Assembly (NCBI GenBank): GCA_002728715.1
Contig: PBVQ01000029.1
Coordinates: 1-64,000 of the forward strand
Source of the DNA: Dehalococcoidia bacterium
Lineage (GTDB): Bacteria; Chloroflexota; Dehalococcoidia; Lucifugimonadales; Lucifugimonadaceae
Length of the DNA: 64,000 bases
Reading direction: 5' to 3'
Shown here: positions 34,038 to 44,667 of the stretch, in pieces
Layout of the letters: the number at the start of each line of letters is the position of its first letter
Numbering within the stretch: the stretch's first letter is position 1
The notes under the pieces: generated by a model
What the model was told of the DNA's origin: nothing
Database searches by the model: none
What the model saw: the letters and a program-made list of their open reading frames with translations, nothing else
Translations under genes and position numbers: made by a program

Positions 34038-35291
34038 TTATATTTTTTCCCAACCAGTATATTTAACTAATTCTTCTGGAATTATAATTGATCCATCTTT
34101 CTGCAAACCATTTTCTAATACAGCAATCCATATTCTAGGTAAAGCTAAACCTGATCCATTAAGTGTATGTGGAAAAACAGTCGAACTGTTCTGGGAGGTC
34201 TTGTATCTTGTATTGTTTCTTCTTGTTTGAAAATCTAAACAGTTAGAAACAGAACTTACTTCTAGCCACTCTCCTGTTCCTTTTGACCAAACTTCAATAT
34301 CGTATGTTTTTGCTGACTGAAAACCAATATCACCAGTAGACAACTTCAAAACTCTATATACCAGACCTAATCTTTTACACAAATCTACAACTTCTTCTAG
34401 CATTTCCTCATGTGCAACAATCGAATCTTTAGGTTCTACAAATCTAAATATTTCAACTTTTTCAAATTGATGAACTCTCTTTATTCCTCTAACATCTCTT
34501 CCTGCAGCTGTATGCTCTTTTCTAAAACTTGGAGTTTTTGCAACATATTTTATTGGTAATTTTCCAGGTTTAATAATTTGACCTTGATGCATCCCATTTA
34601 ATGCCACTTCTGCAGTTGGAATAAGCCATAAATCAGTCTCTGAATCCATGTATAAATTTTCCTTAAATTTAGGTAAATTCCCTGAACCAATCATAGTTTC
34701 TTCCTTAACTAAAAACGGAGGATCTATCTCCTCATAATCATTTTCATTAGTATGTACATCTAGCATCCAATCGCCTAGTGCTCTATGTAATTTAGCGCCT
34801 TTTCCTCTTAATACATAGAACCTACTTCCAGAAATTCTTGCACTAGATTCAATATCCAATAGATTTAAGTTTTTACCTATATCCCAATGAGGATTATTGT
34901 GAGTTATTTGTTCTTTTTCAGATGTATAAATTATCTCATTAGCACTATCATCTAAACCTATAGGAACATCATTTAATGGAATATTAGGAATTGTGAGTAA
35001 AATCTTTTCAAGATCTAAATTAATTTTTGAAAGTTCTGATTCATAAGATTTAATCTCTTCACCTAAAACGCGCATATCATTAATCTCTTGTTGGTTGGGA
35101 GGTCGCTTTGAGTCACCTATATCTTTACTGACTACATTTTTTTTATTACGAAGATTATCTACTAAAGTAATTATCTCTTTTCTTCTAGTTTCAAGAGATA
35201 TTATTTCATCTAATGGGGGTTTTTCTCCTCTATCTTGTAATGACTTTTCAACAGATTCTTTTTGGCTTAATATTTTTTCTATAGAAATCAT
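34038..35291 (-). CDS. serS: Seryl-tRNA synthetase
   Basis: Class II core: TPSFRKEHTAAGRDVRGIKRVHQFEKVE, coiled-coil N-terminus. Confidence 0.95.
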   Translation of the reverse strand: MISIEKILSQKESVEKSLQDRGEKPPLDEIISLETRRKEIITLVDNLRNKKNVVSKDIGDSKRPPNQQEINDMRVLGEEIKSYESELSKINLDLEKILLTIPNIPLNDVPIGLDDSANEIIYTSEKEQITHNNPHWDIGKNLNLLDIESSARISGSRFYVLRGKGAKLHRALGDWMLDVHTNENDYEEIDPPFLVKEETMIGSGNLPKFKENLYMDSETDLWLIPTAEVALNGMHQGQIIKPGKLPIKYVAKTPSFRKEHTAAGRDVRGIKRVHQFEKVEIFRFVEPKDSIVAHEEMLEEVVDLCKRLGLVYRVLKLSTGDIGFQSAKTYDIEVWSKGTGEWLEVSSVSNCLDFQTRRNNTRYKTSQNSSTVFPHTLNGSGLALPRIWIAVLENGLQKDGSIIIPEELVKYTGWEKI

Positions 35292-35307
35292 AATTTACTC
35301 TTAATTA

Positions 35308-36828
35308 TTATTGCTTTCTCATAGCAGGGAAAAGCAAGATCTCTCTTATAGAAGACTCTCCAGATAAAAGCATTGTTAATCTGTCAACACCCAATCCAAG
35401 ACCGCCAGTTGGTGGCATCCCATGCTCAATAGCAACTAAAAAATCTTCGTCCAAGCGATCAGCTTCAAGGTCACCTTGTATGGCTCTCATTTTTTCTTGA
35501 TCTTCAAATCTTTTTCTTTGATCAATTGGATCGTTTAATTCGCTAAATGCATTAGCTAATTCAGAACCCATAACAAAAGCCTCAAACCTTTCAACTACAT
35601 TCTCAGAACCAGGTTTTTTCTTTGCTAAAGGAGACATTTCAATAGGATAATCTACGAGAAAATGAGGTTGGATTAAGTCAGGCTCTATAGCCGAAGATAT
35701 AACCTTATCAAGTAATCTTCCCCATGTAGCATTTTCATCTACATGAATCTTTAATTCTTTCATTTTTTGAGCTAATGAATTCCTGTCATTAATTTCGAGA
35801 TAATCAATACCTACCTTATCAATTAGAGTTTTACGCAAATCAACTCTTTTCCAAGGAGGAGTAAGATCTATATCGGGAATATTTTCATTTTCTGATTTTA
35901 TTATCATAGAACCATTAATTTTTTTTGCAATAAAACTTACCATGTTTTCAACCAAATTCATGACATCGTTATAATCCGAATATGCTTCATAGGATTCTAT
36001 AGTTGTAAATTCTGGATTGTGGTTATGATCTATACCTTCATTCCTAAATAGTCTTCCAATTTCAAAAACTTTTTCTATTCCACCTACAATTAGTTTCTTA
36101 AGGTATAGTTCTGTAGCTATTCTAAGATATAATTTTTCACTTAATTGATTATGATAAGTTTCAAATGGTGTTGCTTGAGCGCCAGCAGCAATAGGAACAA
36201 GTATAGGTGTTTCAACCTCTATGAATCCATTTTCATGCATAAACTCACGCATATATCTAACAACATTAGATCTTAATATTGCGTTTTTCATAGCTCGAGG
36301 ATTAGAAATCAAATCTAAGTATTTTTGCCTAAATCTCACCTCATGATCACTCAAACCTCCCCACTTATCTGGTAGTGGCCTTAGAGATTTTGTCAATATA
36401 GATAATTCTTGACAATCAATACTAATTTGACCTCTTCTTGTCTTAAATACAACTCCATTTACTCCTATAATGTCTCCAATATCAACATAATCCAATAGAG
36501 AATAATTTTCTTTCATTTGATCTTTTTTAGAAAAAATTTGTATAACTCCATCTATATCTTTTATGTCTATAAAACAAACACTACCCATATCTCGCTTTGA
36601 CATCACCCTTCCAGAAATAGAAATTTTAGACTCAAGTAATTTACTATCTTTACCTTCTTTTACCATTTTTGTATACAAATTAATAGCTTGTTTTGTGGTA
36701 TGAGTTCTACAAAATCTAGGTGGGTAAGGATCCACACCTAATGATTTCAAAGAATCAATTTTTTTGATCCTATCATCAATTAATTTTTGTTCACCAAATA
36801 GATTTTTTTCATTATTAGAAGATGACAT
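35308..36828 (-). CDS. lysS: Lysyl-tRNA synthetase, class II
   Basis: OB-fold N-terminus, FRNEGIDHNHNPEFTTIESYEAY, GGLGLGVDRLTMLL. Confidence 0.95.
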   Translation of the reverse strand: MSSSNNEKNLFGEQKLIDDRIKKIDSLKSLGVDPYPPRFCRTHTTKQAINLYTKMVKEGKDSKLLESKISISGRVMSKRDMGSVCFIDIKDIDGVIQIFSKKDQMKENYSLLDYVDIGDIIGVNGVVFKTRRGQISIDCQELSILTKSLRPLPDKWGGLSDHEVRFRQKYLDLISNPRAMKNAILRSNVVRYMREFMHENGFIEVETPILVPIAAGAQATPFETYHNQLSEKLYLRIATELYLKKLIVGGIEKVFEIGRLFRNEGIDHNHNPEFTTIESYEAYSDYNDVMNLVENMVSFIAKKINGSMIIKSENENIPDIDLTPPWKRVDLRKTLIDKVGIDYLEINDRNSLAQKMKELKIHVDENATWGRLLDKVISSAIEPDLIQPHFLVDYPIEMSPLAKKKPGSENVVERFEAFVMGSELANAFSELNDPIDQRKRFEDQEKMRAIQGDLEADRLDEDFLVAIEHGMPPTGGLGLGVDRLTMLLSGESSIREILLFPAMRKQ

Positions 36829-37082
36829 AATTTTTCCTAGATAAAATACTCATTAAATAATAACAATTTAAATTTTTTATTACATGAATAAATATATACA
36901 AATATTTATATGATTAGTAGTTTTTTAATTTTTTTATTTTTTTTTCAAATACAAAATCTTAATTTTTATGAAAAAAACACGAAAACCGGTAACAAACAGA
37001 TATGTTAAGTTTTCTCCAATTTAATCAATAATTTTTATATAGTATAAATTTACATATCAATCAATCTAATAAATTTAAATAA

Positions 37083-37625
37083 ATGAAATATAGTTTTAAT
37101 CAGTTACAATCTCCGTTTCGACCAACCACCTCAAAGGTTATTTCGGCGATATTTTCTATGCTTGGACCTAACGGACCAAAAGATATGATTATTTTAGATG
37201 CCTATGCAGGTGAAGGCTCCGTAGGGGTAGAAGCAGTAAAAAGAGGAGCAAAAAAAAGTATTTTCATTGAGCAAAACAATAAAAGATGTAATGAAATTAG
37301 AAAAAAACTAGAAAAATTAAACTTATCTATGAATAGCCAAATAATTCGAGGAACTACTTTGAAGTCAATAAAAAAAATTCCTGAAAAAGTTAATATGATT
37401 TTTGCGGACCCTCCATATAAATTAAATGAGTTTGAAGATTTTTTTAATGAAATTAATACAAATAAAATATTGAGAGAAAATGCAATAATTTTTATTGAAC
37501 ATTCTAAAAAAAACATTCTACCCGAAAATTTTGAAAACTCTCATTTCGCACTTCATAAACTGAAATTATATGGTGATACAGCTATATCAATTTATAAACA
37601 AAACTTGAATGGAGCAATTGATTGA
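37083..37625 (+). CDS. rsmD: 16S rRNA (guanine966-N2)-methyltransferase, N-terminally short
   Basis: RPTTSKVISAIFSML, LDAYAGEGSVGVEAVKRGA, FADPPY. Confidence 0.85.
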   Translation: MKYSFNQLQSPFRPTTSKVISAIFSMLGPNGPKDMIILDAYAGEGSVGVEAVKRGAKKSIFIEQNNKRCNEIRKKLEKLNLSMNSQIIRGTTLKSIKKIPEKVNMIFADPPYKLNEFEDFFNEINTNKILRENAIIFIEHSKKNILPENFENSHFALHKLKLYGDTAISIYKQNLNGAID

Positions 37626-38098
37626 GGAAAGCATTATATCCAGGTACATTTGACCCAATAACAAATGGTCATTTAGATATTATTGAGCGAGCTTCTAAAA
37701 TTGTAGACCACTTAATTGTTGGCGTTGTGGAAAAATCCACTAAAAAAACTCTATTTAACATAGATGAACGTAGTAATTATGTTATCCAAACCACGAAAAA
37801 ATTAAATAACGTAAGCGTGATAAGATACTCAGGACTAACAGTGGATACAGCAAAAAATAATAACGCAGATATCATCATAAGAGGGTTGAGAATCACAAGT
37901 GATTATGAATATGAATCAGAGATGGCATTAGTTAATATGACACTTGATAAAAATATTGAAACCCTTTGTTTATTTAGTTCTTTAAATTATCAAATATTAA
38001 GCTCGTCAAGAGTAAAAGAAATTGGAGCTTTAGGAGGAGATATATCTAAAATGATACCCAAAATAATAATTAAACCTTTATTAGAAAAAATAAATTAG
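37622..38098 (+). CDS. coaD: Phosphopantetheine adenylyltransferase
   Basis: ALYPGTFDPITNGHLDIIERA, IIRGLR, SSSRVKE; TTG start. Confidence 0.95.
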   Translation: MRKALYPGTFDPITNGHLDIIERASKIVDHLIVGVVEKSTKKTLFNIDERSNYVIQTTKKLNNVSVIRYSGLTVDTAKNNNADIIIRGLRITSDYEYESEMALVNMTLDKNIETLCLFSSLNYQILSSSRVKEIGALGGDISKMIPKIIIKPLLEKIN

Positions 38099-38110
38099 AA
38101 TGGAGTTTTT

Positions 38111-38704
38111 ATGAATATTCTAGAAAAAATTGATGAATTAAAAAATTTAGTACAAGGAAATAAAATTCCTGCCACAGGAAGATCAATGATAAATGTAGAA
38201 AATTTCACCGAACAAATTGATGAAATTAAATCACTTATCCCTTCTGAGGTTAGTGAATCTGAAGGAATAATAAGGCAAAAAGAAGCAATTATTAAACAAG
38301 CAGAAGATGAGGCAAAAAGAATTAGGGGATACGCTGACGAAGAAGCTGTTAAAATTAATGATAATGCTACAAATAAAGCTGAATCCTTAATTCAAAATGC
38401 AAAAGAAGAAGCTTATAAAATGATTACTAATACTGAAATTGTAATCGCTTCAAAAAATGCTGCACAGGAAATTGAAGATAAAGCTAACAAAGAGGCAGAA
38501 TCAATAATAGAGCAAGGAAAAAATGAAGCAAATAGTATTATAAATGATGCTGAAAAAATGTCAGACGATAGAAGGAAGGGTGCAGATAATTATGCGAGAG
38601 AAATATTATTTAGTCTCGAAGAAAAAATTGCTGATACTCTTGGTCAAGTAAGAGGCGGTATAGATATACTTGATGTAAGAAAAGAAACAAGCGTAGCAGA
38701 CTAA
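38111..38704 (+). CDS. DivIVA/SepIVA-like coiled-coil protein
   Basis: N-terminal IDELKNLVQ...IDEIKSLIPSEV then Ala/Glu-rich heptads; placed after rsmD-coaD; resembles actinobacterial SepIVA as I recall it. Confidence 0.6.
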   Translation: MNILEKIDELKNLVQGNKIPATGRSMINVENFTEQIDEIKSLIPSEVSESEGIIRQKEAIIKQAEDEAKRIRGYADEEAVKINDNATNKAESLIQNAKEEAYKMITNTEIVIASKNAAQEIEDKANKEAESIIEQGKNEANSIINDAEKMSDDRRKGADNYAREILFSLEEKIADTLGQVRGGIDILDVRKETSVAD

Positions 38705-38773
38705 TTTATATAGATTTATTCCTAAGTCTCAATTTATAATTATCGATAATACTAGAAAGTATTTTGTAGTTTT

Positions 38774-41545
38774 ATGGATGATGGAAATAATAAAGACAAA
38801 CTTTTTCTTATTGTAGACGGCCATGCAATAATTTTTAGAGCTTGGTTTGCAACTAAACAAAGTTTGATTACTAGTTATGGAAAAAACACCACTGGTGCCA
38901 ACGGTTTTTTTAGAATGCTAATCAAGGTAATTAAGGAACAAAAACCTACAAATATAGCTGTTACATTTGATACAAAAGCTACTACTTTCAGAAAAGAAAA
39001 ATTCCCCGACTATAAGGCTCATAGACAAGAAGTTGACCCAGAACTTCACGAACAAATTCCCATTGTAAAAGAAATATTAAATTCAATGAAAGTACCTGTC
39101 TTTGAATTTGATGGATATGAGGCAGATGACCTAATTGGAACATTATCAAAACTTTCTTCAGAAAAAGGTTATAGCAACTTGATTCTTACTGGAGATGCAG
39201 ATCAATTACAATTAGTTGATGAACATACAAATGTCTTAATGTACACAGGATTTGGTGAATCAAAAGTTTATAATCCAATAGAAGTAAAAAAAAGATACGA
39301 TGGTTTAGGGCCAGAATATATTGCAGAAATTAAGGCTTTAGAAGGAGATCCTTCAGATAATATTCCAGGTGTTCCTGGTATAGGAAAAAAATCATCAAGA
39401 ATTATTCTTAATAGCTTGGGACATTTTAATGATCTTTTTACCAAAATTAAGGATATTGAAAAAATTTCAAATTTAAGAAGCGCAAAAAGAATTATGAACA
39501 TTTTAGAAGATAACCAACAAGTAGCCATGCAAGCCTTAGAACTTACAACAATAATAAGAGATGTACCTATTAAGTTTGATATTGAAGAAACAAAACTTGA
39601 AAAATCTATAAGCGAAATTACAAAAAACTGTTTACAAAAATATGAATTAAGTTATGTGTCAAATAGACTAAAAGAGTTATTTAATATTAACGAATCCGAT
39701 CTTTCCAAAAATAATATTTTTAACTATGAAAATAAAAAATATATCACTATTACCGAAAAAAATGAGCTAATTAATATGATTGAAAAAATCAATAAAAAAA
39801 AATATTTTGCTTTTGATACAGAAACATCAGGATTGAATCCTTTATCGTCAAATTTAGTAGGCATTTCAATATCATGTGAAGAAAATAGTGGATGGTATAT
39901 TCCGATTGGACATAATGAAGGTAAACAACTTCAACTTGATGATATAAATTCAGAATTAAGTTCAATTTTTGATAATGAAAAAATAAAAAAATATGCACAT
40001 AATGCGAATTTTGACATTATGGTTCTTAACAACAACAAAATTACCGTAAAAAACTTATCACTAGACACAATGATAGCTGCTGCACTATGTGGGTATAAAA
40101 CTCTAGGATTAAAACAATTATCATTTGAAATATTCAAGGAGATAATGCAAGACATCAAGGAATTAATAGGTGTTGGTCAAAATCAAATTACCATGGCAGA
40201 AGTATCAATTATTGATGCGAGTAATTATGCTATTTCAGATGCAGATTATACATTACGGTTAGCAATTTTTCTTGAAAACGAAATAAAAAAACATAATGCT
40301 GAAAATGTTAATGAAAATATTGAACTACCATTAATACCTGTAATTGTAGAAATGCAAAAAAATGGTTTTAAGATAGATGTCGAATCGTTACAAAAAATGT
40401 CAAAAGATTTGGAAAAAGAAATTGAAATACTTACAAATAATTTAAAAACAATTATCGGTAAAAATGAAATTAATTTATCTTCAAATCAACAGTTGGCTAA
40501 ATTACTTATTGAAGATTTAGGTGCTCCAAAAACAAGAAAAACTAAGACTGGTTGGTCCATGGATGCGAGTTCATTAGAAAAGTTACTATACACAAAAAAC
40601 CTTGATGAAAAAATTTATAAAATTGTCGAAGGTGTTCTAAGGCTAAGAGTAATATCTAAAATTAAATCTACATATGTTGATTCAATACCACAATTACTTA
40701 ATATAAATACAAATAGGGTTCATACATATTTCAACCAAGTAGGTTCATCTACAGGTCGCTTATCAAGTAGTGACCCAAATGTACAAAATATTCCTGTTAG
40801 AACGGAATTAGGGAAAAAAGTAAGAAGTTCTTTCGTAGCAGACAAATCAAATGGATGGCAACTTTTGTCTGCTGATTATTCACAAATCGAGCTTAGAGTA
40901 CTAGCTCATCTTTCAAGAGAGCCCAACCTAGTTCAAGCTTTTAAGAATAATGAGGACATACACTCAGCAACAGCCAAACTAATGTATAGTACAGATGAAA
41001 TAACAACAGAACAACGTAGAGTGGCCAAAATTTTAAATTTTGGCGTAATCTATGGTTTGGGTCCATTAGGAGTAGCTAGGCAAACTGATCTTTCAAGAGA
41101 ACAAGGTCAAATGTTCATTGATATTTACTTTGGTAAATATCCTGGTATAAAAGAATTCATAGAAAATATAAAAATTGGTTGTAAGAATGATGGATTTGTT
41201 GAAACAATCACGGGTAGAAGAAGATACCTTCCAGATATAAATTCAAATAATCCAAGAATTAGGTCATCAGCAGAAAGAGTGGCAGTAAACATGCCTATAC
41301 AAGGAACTGCTGCAGATATTATAAAAATAGCAATGATCAATATTCATAATGAAATTATAAAAAGTAAACTAAGTTCCAAAATGCTCATTCAAGTTCATGA
41401 TGAACTTGTTTTTGAGGTTGCTCCTGGAGAACTTATGGAACTTCAAGCATTAGTTTCTTATCATATGTCTAATGCTGTAAATTTAGAGGTTCCATTAGAA
41501 ATAGAAACAAAGACTGGATATACTTGGGGTGAAATGGATAAATAA
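38774..41545 (+). CDS. polA: DNA polymerase I with 5'-3' exonuclease and intact-looking 3'-5' exonuclease domains
   Basis: DGYEADDLIGT; FAFDTETSG exo motif; DYSQIELRVLAHLS, KILNFGVIYG, QVHDELVFEV. Confidence 0.96.
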   Translation: MDDGNNKDKLFLIVDGHAIIFRAWFATKQSLITSYGKNTTGANGFFRMLIKVIKEQKPTNIAVTFDTKATTFRKEKFPDYKAHRQEVDPELHEQIPIVKEILNSMKVPVFEFDGYEADDLIGTLSKLSSEKGYSNLILTGDADQLQLVDEHTNVLMYTGFGESKVYNPIEVKKRYDGLGPEYIAEIKALEGDPSDNIPGVPGIGKKSSRIILNSLGHFNDLFTKIKDIEKISNLRSAKRIMNILEDNQQVAMQALELTTIIRDVPIKFDIEETKLEKSISEITKNCLQKYELSYVSNRLKELFNINESDLSKNNIFNYENKKYITITEKNELINMIEKINKKKYFAFDTETSGLNPLSSNLVGISISCEENSGWYIPIGHNEGKQLQLDDINSELSSIFDNEKIKKYAHNANFDIMVLNNNKITVKNLSLDTMIAAALCGYKTLGLKQLSFEIFKEIMQDIKELIGVGQNQITMAEVSIIDASNYAISDADYTLRLAIFLENEIKKHNAENVNENIELPLIPVIVEMQKNGFKIDVESLQKMSKDLEKEIEILTNNLKTIIGKNEINLSSNQQLAKLLIEDLGAPKTRKTKTGWSMDASSLEKLLYTKNLDEKIYKIVEGVLRLRVISKIKSTYVDSIPQLLNINTNRVHTYFNQVGSSTGRLSSSDPNVQNIPVRTELGKKVRSSFVADKSNGWQLLSADYSQIELRVLAHLSREPNLVQAFKNNEDIHSATAKLMYSTDEITTEQRRVAKILNFGVIYGLGPLGVARQTDLSREQGQMFIDIYFGKYPGIKEFIENIKIGCKNDGFVETITGRRRYLPDINSNNPRIRSSAERVAVNMPIQGTAADIIKIAMINIHNEIIKSKLSSKMLIQVHDELVFEVAPGELMELQALVSYHMSNAVNLEVPLEIETKTGYTWGEMDK

Positions 41546-41660
41546 CAACTTATTTTTATTAACTTGACTTTACATAATTAATAAAATTATGATTTTCACT
41601 CAATATAACAAATTTTTTTATTACGGAAATTTAGAAATATAAATAAAATATATAATCTTA

Positions 41661-41750
41661 GGAGGGGTGGCAGAGTGGTTGAATGCGCTTGTCTTGAAAA
41701 CAAGTATGCCTGTAAAGGCATCGCAGGTTCGAATCCTGTCCCCTCCGCCA
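41661..41750 (+). tRNA. tRNA-Ser (anticodon TGA), CCA encoded
   Basis: Acceptor ggagggg/cccctcc, anticodon stem-loop cttgt-ctTGAaa-acaag, long variable arm, T-arm gcaggttcgaatcctgt, gcca end. Confidence 0.97.
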
Positions 41751-41776
41751 TTGTTAAAATTATTAAGGTAAGAACT

Positions 41777-42949
41777 TTGAATATCCATGAATATCAAGCA
41801 AAAGAACTTTTTGAAAAATATAATATAAACACACCAACTGGTTATGTTATAGATAGCGCTCAAGAAGTTGAGAGTATAATTAACAAACTTAATGGGAAAG
41901 CAGTTATTAAAGCCCAAGTTCATGCTGGAGGGAGAGGGAAAGTAGGAGGAGTGAAATTAGTAAATTCATCCGATGAAGGTAAAACTATTGCAAAAAATTT
42001 ATTAGGGAGTAATCTTGTAACTCATCAAACAAATAAATCTGGAGTTCCAATAGAAAAATTACTAATAGCTGAAACATTGGATATAAAAAAAGAACTTTAT
42101 ATTTCTATATTAATTGATGGAGACTTAGCTGCACCTGTATTTATTGCAAGTACAGAAGGAGGAATGGATATTGAAGAAGTTGCAGAAACTCAACCTGAAA
42201 AAATATTTAGAGTTAAATGTGATCCATTAATTGGATTAACACCATATCTAGCAAGAGATCTATCATATAAATTGAATATCCCTGAGAATTCAATAAAACA
42301 AAGTACTAATTTATTTATTAATTTATATAAATTATTCATAGAAAATGATTGCAGCTTGGTTGAAATAAACCCATTAATAATTACTAATAACGAAGAAATT
42401 ATTGCTTTAGATGCGAAAATTAATATTGAAGACGACTCTTTATTTCGTCATAAAGATTTAGAGAAATTTTACGACCCAAACCAGTTAGACCCACTGGAAG
42501 AACGAGCTATAAGTGCAAATCTAGCATACGTGAAATTAGATGGAGGAGAAGTGGGGTGTATGGTAAATGGAGCTGGTTTAGCCATGGCTACAATGGACAT
42601 AACAAAAAAAGCTGGGGCTAACCCTGCAAACTTTTTAGATATCGGTGGTTCAGCAGATCAAAATGGAATTGAAGAAGCATTTAAGATAATTACTGATGAC
42701 AGCGAAGTAAAAATTATTTTAGTGAATCTTTTTGCAGGAATAGCTAGATCTGACGTAGTCGCTAAAGGTATTATTAATGCTGCTAAAGAGACAAAATCTA
42801 ACCTGCCAATTGTTGTTACAATGAGGGGGACAAATGCCGATGAAGGTTTAGAACTGCTACAAAATTCAAATCTCAATATTACCACAGCAACTGACCTATT
42901 TGAAGCTGCCAAAATCTTAACAAAAATACTACCAAATTTAGGAGATTAA
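41777..42949 (+). CDS. sucC: Succinyl-CoA synthetase beta subunit (ADP-forming type)
   Basis: MNIHEYQAKELFEKYNI from TTG at 41777; the ORF track start at 41675 lies inside the tRNA; GGRGKVGGVKL. Confidence 0.93.
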   Translation: MNIHEYQAKELFEKYNINTPTGYVIDSAQEVESIINKLNGKAVIKAQVHAGGRGKVGGVKLVNSSDEGKTIAKNLLGSNLVTHQTNKSGVPIEKLLIAETLDIKKELYISILIDGDLAAPVFIASTEGGMDIEEVAETQPEKIFRVKCDPLIGLTPYLARDLSYKLNIPENSIKQSTNLFINLYKLFIENDCSLVEINPLIITNNEEIIALDAKINIEDDSLFRHKDLEKFYDPNQLDPLEERAISANLAYVKLDGGEVGCMVNGAGLAMATMDITKKAGANPANFLDIGGSADQNGIEEAFKIITDDSEVKIILVNLFAGIARSDVVAKGIINAAKETKSNLPIVVTMRGTNADEGLELLQNSNLNITTATDLFEAAKILTKILPNLGD

Positions 42950-42952
42950 GTT

Positions 42953-43825
42953 ATGTCAATTTTAGTCAATGAAAACACCAAATTATTAATACAAGGCCTA
43001 GGAAGAGATGGTAGTTTTCAAGCTTCAAAAACTCTAGAATATGGGACAAATGTAGTTGCCGCTGTGCATCCTGGAAGAGAAGGGACCAAATTTGAAAATA
43101 AAGTTCCTTATTTTTCATCTGTAGAAAAAGCAGTCCAAAAAACAGCAGCTAATACAGGTGTAATATTCGTCCCTGCTCCATTTGCCATGGATGCAATAAT
43201 AGAACAAGTTGATGCAGGTATAGACTTAATAGTATGCATAACTGAAGGTGTTCCTGTTTTAGATATGATAAAAATTATGTCATATATAGAGAACAAGCCG
43301 GTAAGATTAATCGGCTCTAATTGTCCGGGCCTACTTACTCCTTCTACGAAAACTAAAGTAGGAATAATTCCTGGTAACATAGTAAAGCCAGGTAATATAG
43401 GAGTAGTTTCAAGATCTGGAACGTTAACTTACGAAGCGATTGCTCAACTCGTTCAAAATGGATTTGGACAATCTACTTGTGTTGGTATAGGTGGAGATCC
43501 TGTTCATGGCACGACTTTTACAGATGTTCTTCAGATGTTTGAATCAGATGATGAAACAGAAGCAATAGTACTTATCGGAGAGATAGGTGGTACTAGAGAG
43601 CAACTTGCTGCTAAATATATAAAAAACCATGTTACAAAACCAGTTGTATCCTATATAGCTGGACAAACAGCTCCTCCAGGAAAGAGAATGGGGCATGCTG
43701 GAGCGATTATTACAGGAAAAGCAGCTTTAGCCTCTGAAAAAAATAAGGCATTAACTAACGCTGGCGTTCATGTTGTTGAATCTCCTTCAGACATAGGCTT
43801 GCGAATGAAAGAAGTTATGAGATAA
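42953..43825 (+). CDS. sucD: Succinyl-CoA synthetase alpha subunit
   Basis: [45 protein letters not shown] active-site His. Confidence 0.95.
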   Translation: MSILVNENTKLLIQGLGRDGSFQASKTLEYGTNVVAAVHPGREGTKFENKVPYFSSVEKAVQKTAANTGVIFVPAPFAMDAIIEQVDAGIDLIVCITEGVPVLDMIKIMSYIENKPVRLIGSNCPGLLTPSTKTKVGIIPGNIVKPGNIGVVSRSGTLTYEAIAQLVQNGFGQSTCVGIGGDPVHGTTFTDVLQMFESDDETEAIVLIGEIGGTREQLAAKYIKNHVTKPVVSYIAGQTAPPGKRMGHAGAIITGKAALASEKNKALTNAGVHVVESPSDIGLRMKEVMR

Positions 43826-43832
43826 TTTTTGT

Positions 43833-44663
43833 ATGCAAATTATCAAAAAATTTGTACATACAGGCGATGTAGCAATCGACATAAAACAGTATCTACCAGA
43901 TAAAGAATATATTAATTTAGTTTTTATTCATGGATATAGTTCGAGTAAAAATACATGGGATAGAGTCACTAATGAATTATCAAATTGTTATAATATCACA
44001 ACCCTCGATCTAAGAGGCATGGGAAGATCAGGTAGATTTTCAGATAAATTTACTAATGATGTTTGGATTAATGATTTAATAATAGTTTTAGAAAAATTAT
44101 TTGAACAAAAAATAATACTTATTGGACATTCATTGGGTGGCTGGATTGCAACTAATATTGCTTCTAAAAGACCAGATTTGGTAAATAAGTTAGTATTAGT
44201 TGATCCATATACTTCTGCACCTAATGATGTGAGAAAAAAAGTTAGAAGAATCCCTTCAGCAGATATAGAATTTCGAGCAAAACGTAGTAAAAAAATAAAA
44301 AGTGCTAGGACTCCAAAAGACTTAATCATAGAAATAAAAAAAATATATCCAAACGCATCAAAGCGTAGTATAGAAATTTTGAGTAGAATGTGGTTTGATT
44401 TAGATCATATTCTTGAAAAAAATAGAATTAGAGAAAATATAAATATAGATAAATTTATTCAGATATATAAAAAGATAAGTTGTAATATATTATTCATTTT
44501 AGGATCACCGCTCTTGGGAGGTATTGTGACAAAAGAAGAAAAAAAATACATAAAAAATTTAATACCAGATTCTAAATTCCTTGAACTAAAAAACTCAGGA
44601 CACACTCCTCACATTGAAGATCATATAAAATTTATTGATAAAATCAAAAAAGAAATTAAGTAA
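43833..44663 (+). CDS. Alpha/beta hydrolase
   Basis: FIHGYSSSKNTWD, LIGHSLGGWIA, NSGHTPHIED. Confidence 0.85.
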   Translation: MQIIKKFVHTGDVAIDIKQYLPDKEYINLVFIHGYSSSKNTWDRVTNELSNCYNITTLDLRGMGRSGRFSDKFTNDVWINDLIIVLEKLFEQKIILIGHSLGGWIATNIASKRPDLVNKLVLVDPYTSAPNDVRKKVRRIPSADIEFRAKRSKKIKSARTPKDLIIEIKKIYPNASKRSIEILSRMWFDLDHILEKNRIRENINIDKFIQIYKKISCNILFILGSPLLGGIVTKEEKKYIKNLIPDSKFLELKNSGHTPHIEDHIKFIDKIKKEIK

Positions 44664-44667
44664 TTTT

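Noticed and set aside
34036-37082. T-box leader for serS, lysS or tyrS
   Set aside because: tyrS overlaps ribF, serS follows lysS by 16 nt, and no T-box sequence was seen upstream of lysS.
38774-41545. Loss of polA proofreading
   Set aside because: FAFDTETSG, HNANFDIMVL and YAISDADYTLRL motifs look intact, so the 3'-5' exonuclease appears functional.
41621-41923. Minus-strand ORF with GGGDRIRTCDAFTGILVFKTSAFNHSATPP
   Set aside because: Antisense translation of the tRNA-Ser gene, a well-known spurious protein pattern.
43833-44663. Missing catalytic acid in the second alpha/beta hydrolase (ILGSPLLGGIV)
   Set aside because: The acid can be placed on a different strand in this fold and GHSLGG and His are intact; evidence too weak for a claim.
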